From an uncultured Atopobiaceae bacterium (GTDB lineage Bacteria; Actinomycetota; Coriobacteriia; Coriobacteriales; Atopobiaceae): a DNA stretch of 29,696 nt. Position numbers and translations under genes: made by a program. A model generated the notes under the pieces. It made no database searches. It saw nothing but the letters and a program-made list of their open reading frames with translations, and was not told the DNA's origin. This document shows, piece by piece, positions 6,846-15,949 of this stretch (the first letter of the stretch is position 1; every line of letters starts with the position of its first letter). The DNA lies in assembly GCA_910579165.1 (NCBI GenBank), contig CAJTTF010000002.1, forward strand, positions 174,432 through 204,127, written 5' to 3'.

Positions 6846-9173
6846 TTAAACTGGTACGACATCCATCGCATCTTCTGCGCCAACGCCGGGGTCAGCCTCG
6901 CAGGCACCACATGCAACATCTTTTTCAAGCACGATATCGTCAAATGACACCTCTCCAAAAAGGACCTGGTCACCCTTACCAAGAGCGGTGGGTACAATGG
7001 AGAACGTGTTAGAAATGCCATCTTGCGCATCACGAAACGGCAGCTTTGCAACGCTCGCGAGCGATGCAACGGCGCCTTGCTTGTCGTGGCCGTGCGTGGG
7101 GTTGGCGCCCGGTGCAAATGGTTCACCAGCCTTGCGACCATCCGGGGTAGCACCCGTATTCTTCCCGTAGACAACATTAGAAGTGATAGTCAAAACCGAG
7201 GTAGTAGGCTCAGACCCGCGATACGGAGCAAAACGGCGCACATGAGACATGAACGTTTCTATCACGTGCTTCGCAAGGGAATCCACGGCATCAATGTCGT
7301 TGCCATACGTAGGGAACTCTCCTGATATCTCAAAGTCTGTGATGACACCGCGCTCATCGCGCACGGGCACCACTGATGCATACTTAATAGCGCTTAAGGA
7401 ATCCGCAACAACGGAAAGACCTGCAATACCGGTAGCAAACCACCGGTGCACGTTCTCATCGTGAAGAGCCATTTGGAGGCGCTCGTAGCTGTATTTGTCA
7501 TGCATGTAATGGATAACGTTGAGGGCATTAACATAGACGCCTGCCAGCCATTCCATCATGTCGTCAAACTTAGCCCAAACATCTTCAAAATTGAGGGGTC
7601 CCTCGCCTACCGCACGATACTTGGGTCCAACTTGTTCACCAGAAATCTCATCAACGCCACCGTTGAGCGCGTAGAGCAGGCACTTAGCAAGGTTTGCTCT
7701 CGCCCCAAAGAACTGCATCTCCTTTCCTACCTTCATAGATGAAACGCAGCAGGCGATAGCATAATCATCGCCGTGGACCTCACGCATGAGATCATCGTTT
7801 TCATACTGAATGGAGCTTGTAAGAATAGAGAGCTTGGCGCAATACTTCTTGAAAGCAGCTGGCAAGTTCACCGACCAGAGCACCGTAAGATTGGGTTCAG
7901 GACTTGTGCCAATATTCTCAAGAGTATGCAGGTAGCGGAAGCTGTTTTTGGTAACGAGCGGACGCCCATCTACGCTCATGCCACCAATGGATTCTGTAAC
8001 CCATTGCGGATCGCCGGAAAAAAGCTGGTTGTACTCAGGCGTGCGCGCAAACTTAACCATGCGGAGCTTCATAATGAAGTGGTCGATAATCTCCTGAACC
8101 TCTTCCTCTGTAATGAGGCCTGCCGCAAGGTCGCGCTCAGCGTAAATGTCGAGGAACGTGGAGGTGCGGCCCAGGCTCATGGCGGCGCCGTTTTGCTCTT
8201 TAATGGCTGCAAGGTAGGCAAAATAGGTCCATTGAACCGCTTCTTTAAACGTTGCAGCAGGCCGGCTGAGGTCAAATCCATACGCTGCGGCCATTTCCTT
8301 GAGTTCTTGCAAGGCGCGAATTTGCTCCGATAATTCCTCTCGATGGCGAATAACCTCTTCAGACATCGTAGAGCTCGTGGATGCCTTTTGGCGCTGCTTA
8401 TTAGCAATGAGGAAGTCCAGGCCGTAAAGAGCAACACGTCTGTAGTCGCCAATAATGCGACCACGACCATAGGCATCGGGCAGACCGGTGATGATGTGGG
8501 CGTGACGACAAGCGCGCATCTCTGGGGTGTAGACGTCAAAGACGCCGGCGTTGTGAGTTTTTCGCTTGTGCTCATAGAAATCGATGATTTCAGGATCCAC
8601 CTCATATCCATGAGATCTGCAAGCCGCCTGCGCCATCTTGATGCCACCGTTTGGCTGCAGAGCGCGCTTGAGAGGCTTCTCCGTTTGGAGTCCTACAATG
8701 CGCTCTTTACTCTTGTCGATGTAACCGGGGGCGTGGCTTGTAATGGTAGAGACAACTTTGGTGTCCATATCGAGAACGCCATTATTCTTGCGCTCCTCTT
8801 CGAATAGGCCAAGCACGCTATTCCAGAGGTCTTTGGTAGTTTGAGTTGGCTTTGCAAGAAACGACTCATCGCCTGTGTAGAGTGTCACATTGTGCTGGAT
8901 AAAATCGCGTACGTTGACGTCGTGCGTCCATGCTCCTTGCGTGAAGCCTGCCCAAGCCTCTTCTGTGGCGGGGGCAGCTGAGGTACCAGAAGCAGCTGAG
9001 GCAGCAGGAGTAGCTGGGGAAGCTTCAACTGCTGATGCAGCTGGAGCTACTGGGGCAACGGAAGCGACTGACGTAACAGGAGTAGCTGAGGTAGCTGCAA
9101 CTGCTGACGTCTCTTGAGTTTTTGATGCTTGCGCAGCGGGCGCGTTTGGAGTGCTATCAGGGAGTTTTTCCAT
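6846..9173 (-). CDS. pflB: Pyruvate formate-lyase large chain lacking the glycyl radical domain
   Basis: Formate C-acetyltransferase converts pyruvate and CoA to acetyl-CoA and formate. The 775-aa chain has the normal PFL fold region from about residue 72 (EEAWAGFTQGAW, VRDFIQHN, YTGDESFL) and the paired catalytic cysteines Cys475-Cys476 (YAIACCVSSM). It continues to ISNTFSIVPTALGKGD at about 719-735. An intact PFL would then enter the C-terminal helix and the RVSGYA loop. This chain instead ends with a unique ~40-residue tail containing CGAC (Cys755, Cys758), and the missing part is the next gene. A second oddity is the first ~70 residues, almost only Ala, Ser, Thr, Val and Pro. The start at 9173 has a weak AAGG-type site. 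The family is certain and the split is seen directly in the sequence. Confidence 0.95.
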   Translation of the reverse strand: MEKLPDSTPNAPAAQASKTQETSAVAATSATPVTSVASVAPVAPAASAVEASPATPAASAASGTSAAPATEEAWAGFTQGAWTHDVNVRDFIQHNVTLYTGDESFLAKPTQTTKDLWNSVLGLFEEERKNNGVLDMDTKVVSTITSHAPGYIDKSKERIVGLQTEKPLKRALQPNGGIKMAQAACRSHGYEVDPEIIDFYEHKRKTHNAGVFDVYTPEMRACRHAHIITGLPDAYGRGRIIGDYRRVALYGLDFLIANKQRQKASTSSTMSEEVIRHREELSEQIRALQELKEMAAAYGFDLSRPAATFKEAVQWTYFAYLAAIKEQNGAAMSLGRTSTFLDIYAERDLAAGLITEEEVQEIIDHFIMKLRMVKFARTPEYNQLFSGDPQWVTESIGGMSVDGRPLVTKNSFRYLHTLENIGTSPEPNLTVLWSVNLPAAFKKYCAKLSILTSSIQYENDDLMREVHGDDYAIACCVSSMKVGKEMQFFGARANLAKCLLYALNGGVDEISGEQVGPKYRAVGEGPLNFEDVWAKFDDMMEWLAGVYVNALNVIHYMHDKYSYERLQMALHDENVHRWFATGIAGLSVVADSLSAIKYASVVPVRDERGVITDFEISGEFPTYGNDIDAVDSLAKHVIETFMSHVRRFAPYRGSEPTTSVLTITSNVVYGKNTGATPDGRKAGEPFAPGANPTHGHDKQGAVASLASVAKLPFRDAQDGISNTFSIVPTALGKGDQVLFGEVSFDDIVLEKDVACGACEADPGVGAEDAMDVVPV

Positions 9174-9349
9174 ATCTTCGCCTTAAATTCCTTACGTTTC
9201 TTACTAGGTTTTGTGGTTGGGAAGTGTTAGTCTACTACATTTTGTGCCTCGTGCTACCACATTTGAAAAATCCACACAGAATTCGCAATTGCTGTACTAC
9301 AATCTCTCTCTGCAAAAACAGACCTATAGAAACCGCTTAAGGAGCAGGT
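9174..9349. other. Divergent intergenic region between pfl and kup
   Basis: These 176 bp must hold the promoters of both the PFL operon (minus) and kup (plus). I see no convincing -35/-10 pair for either direction. The region is AT-rich around 9255-9300 and has no clear Rex- or CcpA-type operator. A strong AAGGAG lies just before the kup ATG. Confidence 0.4.
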
Positions 9350-11860
9350 ATGGCATCACTGGTTCCCCAAAAATCGGGGGTCATCAAGGGAGGCACCATC
9401 CCCTTTTCACTGGGCATGGCCCTCGTCACGCTTGGTGTTGTGTATGGCGACATTGGAACAAGTCCGCTCTATGTTATGAAGGCGGTGGTTTCGGGTAACG
9501 GTGGCCTCGCCTCTATGACGCCCGACACCGTCATAGGTGCGGTCTCTCTTGTTCTCTGGACCGTCATGCTCATCACCACGGTAAAGTACGTGCTCATAGC
9601 TCTTCGTGCCGATAACCACAACGAAGGCGGCATCTTCGCACTCTTTTCACTTGTAAAGAAATGCGGAAAATGGCTCATCCTACCTGCAATGATAGGAGGA
9701 GCGGCACTATTGGCAGACGGGATCCTCACCCCAGCGGTCACCGTCACCACAGCCATTGAAGGTCTCAGAACCATCAACTTTGGTCACGCTTTCTTGGGCG
9801 ATACACCGTTTGTCGTAGTCCTTATTACAGTTGTTATTCTCTGTGCCCTCTTTTTGCTCCAGCGAGCAGGAACCGCCTCCATTGGTCATCTCTTTGGACC
9901 CATCATGCTCTGCTGGTTTTTGTTCTTGGGTATTGCGGGTATCCTCAACCTTCCCGCACATTGGGAAATGCTTCTGGCCTTAAATCCCCTGCGTGGCCTT
10001 GCTTTCCTCTTTGGCCCGCTCAATAAATCTGGCTTTGCTGTCCTTGGCTTTGTCTTTCTCGCAACCACCGGCGCCGAGGCCCTCTATTCGGACATGGGCC
10101 ACGTTGGCCGTGCAAACATTTACGCTACCTGGCCCTTCGTTATGATCTGCCTCTTCTTTAACTACCTTGGTCAAGGCTCCTGGATCATCTCTAACGCACA
10201 CAATACAGCCATAGCAGCGCAGGAGGGTCTCAATCCCTTCTTCGAGATGCTTGCGCTTAATATCCGCCCCTTTGCCGTGGTGCTCTCCGCCATTGCCGGC
10301 CTTATTGCCTCCCAGTCTCTTATTACAGGTTCATACACGCTTGTCTCGGAAGCAACGCGTCTCAATTTGATGCCTCACCTGCGCATTACTTACCCCTCTC
10401 AGACCAAAGGACAGCTCTATATTCCCATGGTCAACAACATCATGTGGATCGGTACCATTACGGTTGTGCTTCTCTTCCAAACGTCATACAACATGGAAGC
10501 GGCCTACGGTTTGGCTATCACCATTACCATGCTTATGACTACGCTCTTGCTCCACATCTATCTCGATAAAATCTGTCATAGGCCTGCGTTCTCATGGATT
10601 TTTGTTGCCATCTTTGGCGTGCTAGAATCGTGCTTTTTCCTCTCCAGTCTCTCCAAATTTGTCCACGGCGGTTACTTCACCATCATCATTGCCGCCATTC
10701 TCTTTATCATCATGTACATATGGCGCCGCGGCTCTGCTGTTGAGCGTTCGCAGTCCGTCTTTTTGCCGGTTAAACGCTATATTGCGCAACTGCGCCGCCT
10801 TTCCAAGGACGAGCGTGTTCCTGTCGTTGCCGATAACCTCATCTATCTCACCAACGACCCCTCACCAAAACTCGTGGACCGTGACATCCTATTCTCAATC
10901 CTGCAACGCCGTCCCAAGCGCGCCAAATGCTATTTCTTTGTGAACGTTCGCGTCACCGAAGAGCCCTATACACACACCTACTCTATCAACAGCTATGGGA
11001 CTGATTTTATCTTCAAAATCACACTACACTTGGGCTTTAAAGTGAACCAGCGCGTCAATGCCTTCTTGCACCAAATCATCCAACAGCTGGTGGATGATAA
11101 AGAGATGAAGCCGCAGATTTATCACTACTCAATCTTTAAAGATCCCGGCAACGTGGGAGATTTTAAGTACGTACTCCTCCGTAAGCTCCTTACACCGGAG
11201 ACCAATCTCTCCGGTTTGGATCGCGCTGTCATGAGCGCAAAGTATGCTATCCGTCGTATTTGCGGCTCACCTTCCCAGTGGTATGGCCTTGCAACTTCCT
11301 CAATCATGGTTGAGTTCTTGCCACTCTTCAATAAGTCCAGAAAAGCCCTGCATCTAGACCGTGTTTCGCACAAGACCGACGTTATTGTGATGCCAGAAGG
11401 TGACGAGGAAGACATTCTTTCGCAAGACCTCAACGACGACATGAGTGAAGTTGTGGCAGAAACTGAGGGCAACGTAATTGGTGGTAAGGAATTCCGCGAC
11501 AGGACGGGCATCCATCCAAAGCTCGTGCTGGACGAGGAAGGACGCGCTATTGGTGTTGACTTGGCCGACGATTCAGAAGCCGGCAAGGATGTGGAAGTAC
11601 TCACGTTTAGCGACGTTGTTCATACCGATAAGTCCGGCCGCGTAACGTCCACTGAGCATTCATCTGAGCCCGTGGAGCTTAATAAGGAACGTACTAATGA
11701 AAGTGTGTCCTCTAGCAATGCGGAAGATTCTCACAACGACAGGGCGAGCGAAACAGTAAAGAACAGCGAGCCTGTTGAACAAGGTAGGCTGCGCGCGCCT
11801 GATGAGGTCAAAAAACAGGCTGGTGAGGGATCCACCGTAGACAAGGCAGACGATGAGTAA
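9350..11860 (+). CDS. kup: KUP-family potassium uptake transporter
   Basis: This potassium/proton symporter of the inner membrane starts at ATG 9350 behind AAGGAG. The N-terminal signature GVVYGDIGTSPLY is at residues 29-41, followed by about twelve membrane segments to roughly residue 465. A cytosolic mixed alpha/beta region follows (to about 660). The last ~170 residues form an acidic, Ser/Thr/Glu-rich, apparently disordered tail ending in DKADDE. At 836 aa it is much longer than E. coli Kup (622 aa), and the extra length is nearly all tail. Its stop overlaps the next gene by 8 nt (ATGAGTAA), indicating a two-gene operon. The transporter assignment is secure; the role of the tail is unknown. 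Confidence 0.95.
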   Translation: MASLVPQKSGVIKGGTIPFSLGMALVTLGVVYGDIGTSPLYVMKAVVSGNGGLASMTPDTVIGAVSLVLWTVMLITTVKYVLIALRADNHNEGGIFALFSLVKKCGKWLILPAMIGGAALLADGILTPAVTVTTAIEGLRTINFGHAFLGDTPFVVVLITVVILCALFLLQRAGTASIGHLFGPIMLCWFLFLGIAGILNLPAHWEMLLALNPLRGLAFLFGPLNKSGFAVLGFVFLATTGAEALYSDMGHVGRANIYATWPFVMICLFFNYLGQGSWIISNAHNTAIAAQEGLNPFFEMLALNIRPFAVVLSAIAGLIASQSLITGSYTLVSEATRLNLMPHLRITYPSQTKGQLYIPMVNNIMWIGTITVVLLFQTSYNMEAAYGLAITITMLMTTLLLHIYLDKICHRPAFSWIFVAIFGVLESCFFLSSLSKFVHGGYFTIIIAAILFIIMYIWRRGSAVERSQSVFLPVKRYIAQLRRLSKDERVPVVADNLIYLTNDPSPKLVDRDILFSILQRRPKRAKCYFFVNVRVTEEPYTHTYSINSYGTDFIFKITLHLGFKVNQRVNAFLHQIIQQLVDDKEMKPQIYHYSIFKDPGNVGDFKYVLLRKLLTPETNLSGLDRAVMSAKYAIRRICGSPSQWYGLATSSIMVEFLPLFNKSRKALHLDRVSHKTDVIVMPEGDEEDILSQDLNDDMSEVVAETEGNVIGGKEFRDRTGIHPKLVLDEEGRAIGVDLADDSEAGKDVEVLTFSDVVHTDKSGRVTSTEHSSEPVELNKERTNESVSSSNAEDSHNDRASETVKNSEPVEQGRLRAPDEVKKQAGEGSTVDKADDE

Positions 11861-13526
11861 CAGGCCCTCAATTCTCTTAACGAACCTCTTCGAGCTCACG
11901 AGAACTGGTTCTGAGCTGCATGTTCTATCCCTTGCAGAGGCTTTTAAGCAACGCGGATGGGATGTCGATGTATTCTGTCTCGTTAAGGGACTTCCTCTGC
12001 AACAAGCATTTCTCGAAAAAGGCATAGCTCTTTTTGACTATGCTCAGATTGACGAATTAAAACCTCATTACGACGTATTTTTCGCGCAACACCAACTTGC
12101 CGCGGAGAGCGTATGGCGCAAAGGGATAACGTTTGACAAGATTGTTGTCTCCTCCCTTTCTCCCTACAGCGAGCACGAAGAGCTGCCTTCTTTTGCGGGG
12201 CTCGCAGACCTGCTTGTCGTCAACAGCGAAGAGACTTTAGAAGTACGTGAAGCAGAACTACATCGCTTAGCAAATAACGCAAAGATCATTAGCAAGCAGT
12301 CTCTAAATCCTCAAGCGATGGTCTTTTTGAACTACGCAAGCGAGTCTGCTTTTGAGTTTGGAAAGCGCCAAGCTAACACGGACGATAGTGAACAAAAATA
12401 TCCCACTCAAGCCACGAACGCTGAAAATGTTGGAATCTTTCCTGAACAACAATCAAGAAATCGCCAACCGAACGATTCGGCTTTATCGCGAATAGCGGTC
12501 ATCTCTAACCACGTTCCCCCAGAGGTACATCAGGCCGTCCCTCTCTTTGAAGCAGCGGGCATTTCTTGTGATCTTTTTGGTTATGAGAGTATCTCTGTGG
12601 ACATTACTCCGGCCTTTCTTGGCTCGTATGACCTTGTCGTGTCTATTGGACAAACCGCGCAGATGTGCTTTGCAACAAAGACACCACTGTATTGCTATGA
12701 CAACTTTGGCGGTCCAGGCTATTTGGAAGTGGAATCCTTGGATACCGCCGAGCACTTCAATTATTCGGGTCGTCATGCTCCCGTCAAACGAACGGCTGAA
12801 GAGCTTGTTGACGATATTGTTGCTGGCTATGCTTCCAATGTAAAGAATCTTGATGTGCTTTATGAGAGGGCGCTCGATCGCTATGCCTTCGATAAGCTTT
12901 TTGATGCTTTCTATCAGAAGCTGGAGGAAATTCAGCCGAAAGAACGCAGCTGCCCTCAATCCCCGTCTGAAGAAGGCCCCATGCCAAATGCAACGCTTTT
13001 GAAACTGAGCATCGATGGCTTTCTGGCCTCAATTAATCCTCTCATGGGCTCCATGCAATTGTTTTACGATGATTCTTTTGAGGGTGGCGTTCCAACTGAG
13101 GAGAAGTCATTGCTGCTGCGCTACCGCTATAACACAAGCTTTGACTTGCACCCAAAGCTCTTCCTTCCTGCAGATAGCGCCTCGTGTTTATTGAGGCTTG
13201 ACCCCGATTTTAAGCCGGTGGTCTGCAAGGTGGATAAGAAGCTGAAGCCCATTCGTCCTTTTGATCGCAAGGGTAACGAAGAATACTTCGTGTCCAACGA
13301 TCCAATTCTTCTTGCCAAGGACAGAACCGCCACGGAGTCGCTTCGTTTTTGGGCGAGAGACCTTACAAACGACGCCTTGATTTCCTATCTCGAAAAAAGC
13401 GCTGAAATACTCGGCAATTACAGTGGGAACTATTCGGCGACGCTCGAACGTATTGAAGAGTTTAAAAAGAGCTCCTTGTCAAGGAAGGTTTGCCTCCTCT
13501 TTAACCGCTTCATTAAGCGCAGATAG
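11853..13526 (+). CDS. Glycosyltransferase-like protein (GT-B fold), function unknown
   Basis: This 557-aa cytoplasmic protein starts inside the kup stop region. Residues about 5-165 look like the N-terminal Rossmann domain of GT4-type glycosyltransferases (TRTGSELHVLSLAEAFKQRGWDVDVFCL). A Gln/Asn-rich linker of about 40 residues follows, then a second Rossmann-like domain at about 210-350 (RIAVISNHVPPEVHQAVPLFEAAGI; DLVVSIGQTAQMCFATKTPLYCYDNFGG). The last ~180 residues match no family I recognise. The usual GT4 E-x7-E donor motif is not obvious, so catalytic activity is uncertain. No signal peptide or membrane segment is seen. It is translationally coupled to kup; sugar transfer to an envelope polymer is the plain guess, and I cannot name donor or acceptor. 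Confidence 0.65.
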   Translation: MSNRPSILLTNLFELTRTGSELHVLSLAEAFKQRGWDVDVFCLVKGLPLQQAFLEKGIALFDYAQIDELKPHYDVFFAQHQLAAESVWRKGITFDKIVVSSLSPYSEHEELPSFAGLADLLVVNSEETLEVREAELHRLANNAKIISKQSLNPQAMVFLNYASESAFEFGKRQANTDDSEQKYPTQATNAENVGIFPEQQSRNRQPNDSALSRIAVISNHVPPEVHQAVPLFEAAGISCDLFGYESISVDITPAFLGSYDLVVSIGQTAQMCFATKTPLYCYDNFGGPGYLEVESLDTAEHFNYSGRHAPVKRTAEELVDDIVAGYASNVKNLDVLYERALDRYAFDKLFDAFYQKLEEIQPKERSCPQSPSEEGPMPNATLLKLSIDGFLASINPLMGSMQLFYDDSFEGGVPTEEKSLLLRYRYNTSFDLHPKLFLPADSASCLLRLDPDFKPVVCKVDKKLKPIRPFDRKGNEEYFVSNDPILLAKDRTATESLRFWARDLTNDALISYLEKSAEILGNYSGNYSATLERIEEFKKSSLSRKVCLLFNRFIKRR

Positions 13527-13546
13527 CACAGGCAGCGTTGCCGTGC
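13526..13546 (+). terminator. Weak hairpin after the glycosyltransferase-like gene
   Basis: GCACAGGCA and TGCCGTGC can pair around a GCGT loop, with one bulged A, right at the stop codon. It is followed by CAAAAATC rather than a T-run, so it is at best a poor intrinsic terminator. The rest of the 136-bp convergent gap to recX shows no better candidate in either direction. Confidence 0.25.
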
Positions 13547-13662
13547 AAAAATCAAGCGGCTGGCTGGCGTAGAGACTCAAAACTCAGTGCCTTTTTCGGG
13601 TTGTGCAGAAAGCAGTAATTAATGCTCTACAGATAGCGCTGACCTAATGCGACTTCGTGGCG

Positions 13663-14520
13663 TCATTCCATCTGTTCTCTACAATCGTCTACGAGACGCA
13701 GAGCAGCTTGTTTGCAGATGTCGTAGCTGAAGCCTTTAGATGCTAAGAATCGAACAGACTTTTCAAAAGGGTTCTTGCGTAGGACAGACCGGTGCTTAAT
13801 AAGGGCGTATGCACGTTCCACTTCTTGGTCATGCGCAATAAACTCTTCTGGCCAGCCCTTCACCTCATCAAGGGCGATCCCCCTCTTAGCAAGCGCTTGC
13901 TGGATCTTACGAGGTCCCCATCCGTCCATTATCTTTGAGCGTATAAATACTTCCGAGAAACGCTCGTCGTTGATGAGGTTTCCATCCTGGGCCTTTTGGG
14001 CAATCTCCTGAACGACGTCCTTATCATATCCTGCAGAAAGAAGCTTATCTTCCACTTCTGCCTTCGCGTAGTCGCGCATATTGAAGAGCGTGTTAACGTA
14101 GGACGCAGCGTGTATCCTTGTAGTGGCAGTAATAATTTCATCAAGCTTTGTTTGGCTTAGGTCGCCCTCATACGACTGGATGGCCTTTTTAATTGAGCGT
14201 GCAACCCGCACGGGACCTTTCCAATAGAGCTGATCTTCTTGCGTCCTACCGGCATCACTACCAGTGCCAATAGCATCGGCACCAGTGGCACCCGCGGCAA
14301 CATTCTCATCGCCAGCAGGAGTGGGAACGATAGCAACACCACTCCCCTCTTTATTTGTCGTTTGTCTTAGATAAAGAAGTGCGGGGGGCTTGCGCTTGCT
14401 AAAGGAAGATGCAACTTTAGAAGGGAGGACCAGCGTAAAGACGAGGCCAGCATCATGCTCAAATTGGATGCTGGTCTCATTATCGTTCTGCGGGATTTCA
14501 TCTGGGTCGTAGGAAGGCAC
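13663..14520 (-). CDS. recX: Regulatory protein RecX
   Basis: RecX binds RecA filaments and limits recombinase and coprotease activity. The start is GTG 14520 behind AAAGG. At 285 aa it is about twice the classical length. The conserved three-helix repeats occupy about residues 130-285 (NMRDYAKAEVEDKLLSAGY, LINDERFSEVFIRSKIMDGWGPRKIQQALAKRGI, FLASKGFSYDICKQAALRLV). The N-terminal ~130 residues hold a small beta-rich-looking segment and a Gly/Ala/Thr-rich linker. It lies 128 bp downstream of recA in the same direction, so it is probably cotranscribed from the SOS-controlled recA promoter. Confidence 0.88.
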   Translation of the reverse strand: MPSYDPDEIPQNDNETSIQFEHDAGLVFTLVLPSKVASSFSKRKPPALLYLRQTTNKEGSGVAIVPTPAGDENVAAGATGADAIGTGSDAGRTQEDQLYWKGPVRVARSIKKAIQSYEGDLSQTKLDEIITATTRIHAASYVNTLFNMRDYAKAEVEDKLLSAGYDKDVVQEIAQKAQDGNLINDERFSEVFIRSKIMDGWGPRKIQQALAKRGIALDEVKGWPEEFIAHDQEVERAYALIKHRSVLRKNPFEKSVRFLASKGFSYDICKQAALRLVDDCREQME

Positions 14521-14648
14521 AGGTACCTTTCTTTTCTTTATTCTGGTCTGTATAAGGAAACAGAAGCGTACTTAGGTACAGCAGCGTGCTTTGTTTTTAC
14601 AGCTTCTCTGCTGTTAGCGCGACGCGTCCGTTATCAAGAGCGTTCTCC

Positions 14649-15920
14649 CTACTTCGCTGCTACCACCGTTTTATTGCTAACGGGCTTAGCAGAAATGGTT
14701 TCTGCCTCTCCCAGTGGTTGCGCAGTGTCTGTCGCGATTTTAGAGTCCTTTGTGCCTGTTGATGCAGCAGATACTCTTGATGCGGATGCGGAAGCTTCAT
14801 TAGAAGCCGTACTGGACGCTGCATCAGAGGTTTTTGAAGTGATTTCAGCCACCGCACCGGGGGCGTTAGTCTCCTCGTCCTCAAACTCTAGGCCACAGAC
14901 AATACGCACCTGATGCTCTATTTCCTCAAGCAAGTCAGGGTTTTTTTGCAAAAACTCTTTAGCAGCTTCACGGCCCTGTCCAAGGCGCTCCCCTTGGTAG
15001 GTGTACCAAGCGCCGGACTTATCGACGATGTTGGCATCCACGGCCATATCTAGAGCGGAGCCTTCCTTAGAGATTCCCGTTCCGTACATAATGTCAAACT
15101 CAGCTTGCTGGAAAGGAGGCGCAACCTTATTCTTAACTACCTTAACACGAACGCGATTACCCACAACGTTACCCTCGTTTTTAAGCGTATCAACGCGGCG
15201 AATATCCAGTCTCACAGAAGAGAAGAATTTAAGCGCCCGTCCTCCGGGCGTTGTTTCAGGAGAACCAAACATAACGCCAATCTTCTCGCGGAGCTGATTA
15301 ATAAAGATGCAGGTAGTATTAGATTTTGAAAGAGATCCGGCCAATTTGCGAAGCGCTTGACTCATAAGACGTGCCTGAAGTCCTACGGTGGTCTCACCAA
15401 TCTCGCCCTCAATCTCTGCGCGTGGCGTGAGCGCCGCTACAGAGTCAATTACGATGACATCGATAGCGCCGGAGCGTACCAGCATGTCACAAATCTCAAG
15501 CGCTTGCTCGCCGGTGTCTGGCTGCGAGATAAGGACGTCATCAATATCCACGCCAATGCGTGCGGCGTAGCCGGGGTCTAAGGCATGCTCGGCATCGATA
15601 AAGGCAACAACACCGCCCATGGCTTGCGCTTCTGCCAGAATCTCTAACGAAAGCGTAGTTTTACCTGACGACTCGGGTCCATATATCTCCACAATACGTC
15701 CACGCGGCACGCCTCCAATACCAAGGGCGGCATCAAGTGCGATGGAGCCAGTAGGAATAGCCTCAATCTCTAGCGATGGTCCTTCATCGCCAAAGCGCAT
15801 GATGGAGCCCTGCCCAAAACGCTTGGTAATCTCGGCTGTTGCAGAATTAATGCGCTCGTCACGCTCCTTGCCTGTGGATGGACCGTGCACTTCTCGGGTT
15901 ACTGTTTTTGCGCGTGCCAT
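14649..15920 (-). CDS. recA: Recombinase RecA
   Basis: RecA forms ATP-dependent filaments on single-stranded DNA, catalyses strand exchange and triggers LexA self-cleavage. The 423-aa product starts at ATG 15920 behind AGAGAGG. Visible signatures are Walker A GPESSGKT (81-88), QPDTGEQALEI (133-143), FINQLREKIGVMFG (206-219) and PETTPGGRALKFFSS. The conserved core ends near residue 348 (VCGLEFEDEE). A ~73-residue Ala/Ser/Thr-rich tail follows that ordinary RecA (about 350 aa) lacks, and the normal short acidic C-terminus is reduced to EFEDEE. Transcription starts from a strong promoter carrying a LexA-type operator, and recX follows. Confidence 0.98.
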   Translation of the reverse strand: MARAKTVTREVHGPSTGKERDERINSATAEITKRFGQGSIMRFGDEGPSLEIEAIPTGSIALDAALGIGGVPRGRIVEIYGPESSGKTTLSLEILAEAQAMGGVVAFIDAEHALDPGYAARIGVDIDDVLISQPDTGEQALEICDMLVRSGAIDVIVIDSVAALTPRAEIEGEIGETTVGLQARLMSQALRKLAGSLSKSNTTCIFINQLREKIGVMFGSPETTPGGRALKFFSSVRLDIRRVDTLKNEGNVVGNRVRVKVVKNKVAPPFQQAEFDIMYGTGISKEGSALDMAVDANIVDKSGAWYTYQGERLGQGREAAKEFLQKNPDLLEEIEHQVRIVCGLEFEDEETNAPGAVAEITSKTSDAASSTASNEASASASRVSAASTGTKDSKIATDTAQPLGEAETISAKPVSNKTVVAAK

Positions 15921-15949
15921 AGACGACCTCTCTTCTCGATTTGCACTAG

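Noticed and set aside
6583..9173. The split pyruvate formate-lyase as a frameshift or nonsense pseudogene
   Set aside because: The stop is followed at once by AGGAG with correct spacing to an ATG, both chains have extra non-family residues at the junction, and both catalytic regions are intact. This looks like a designed two-gene arrangement.
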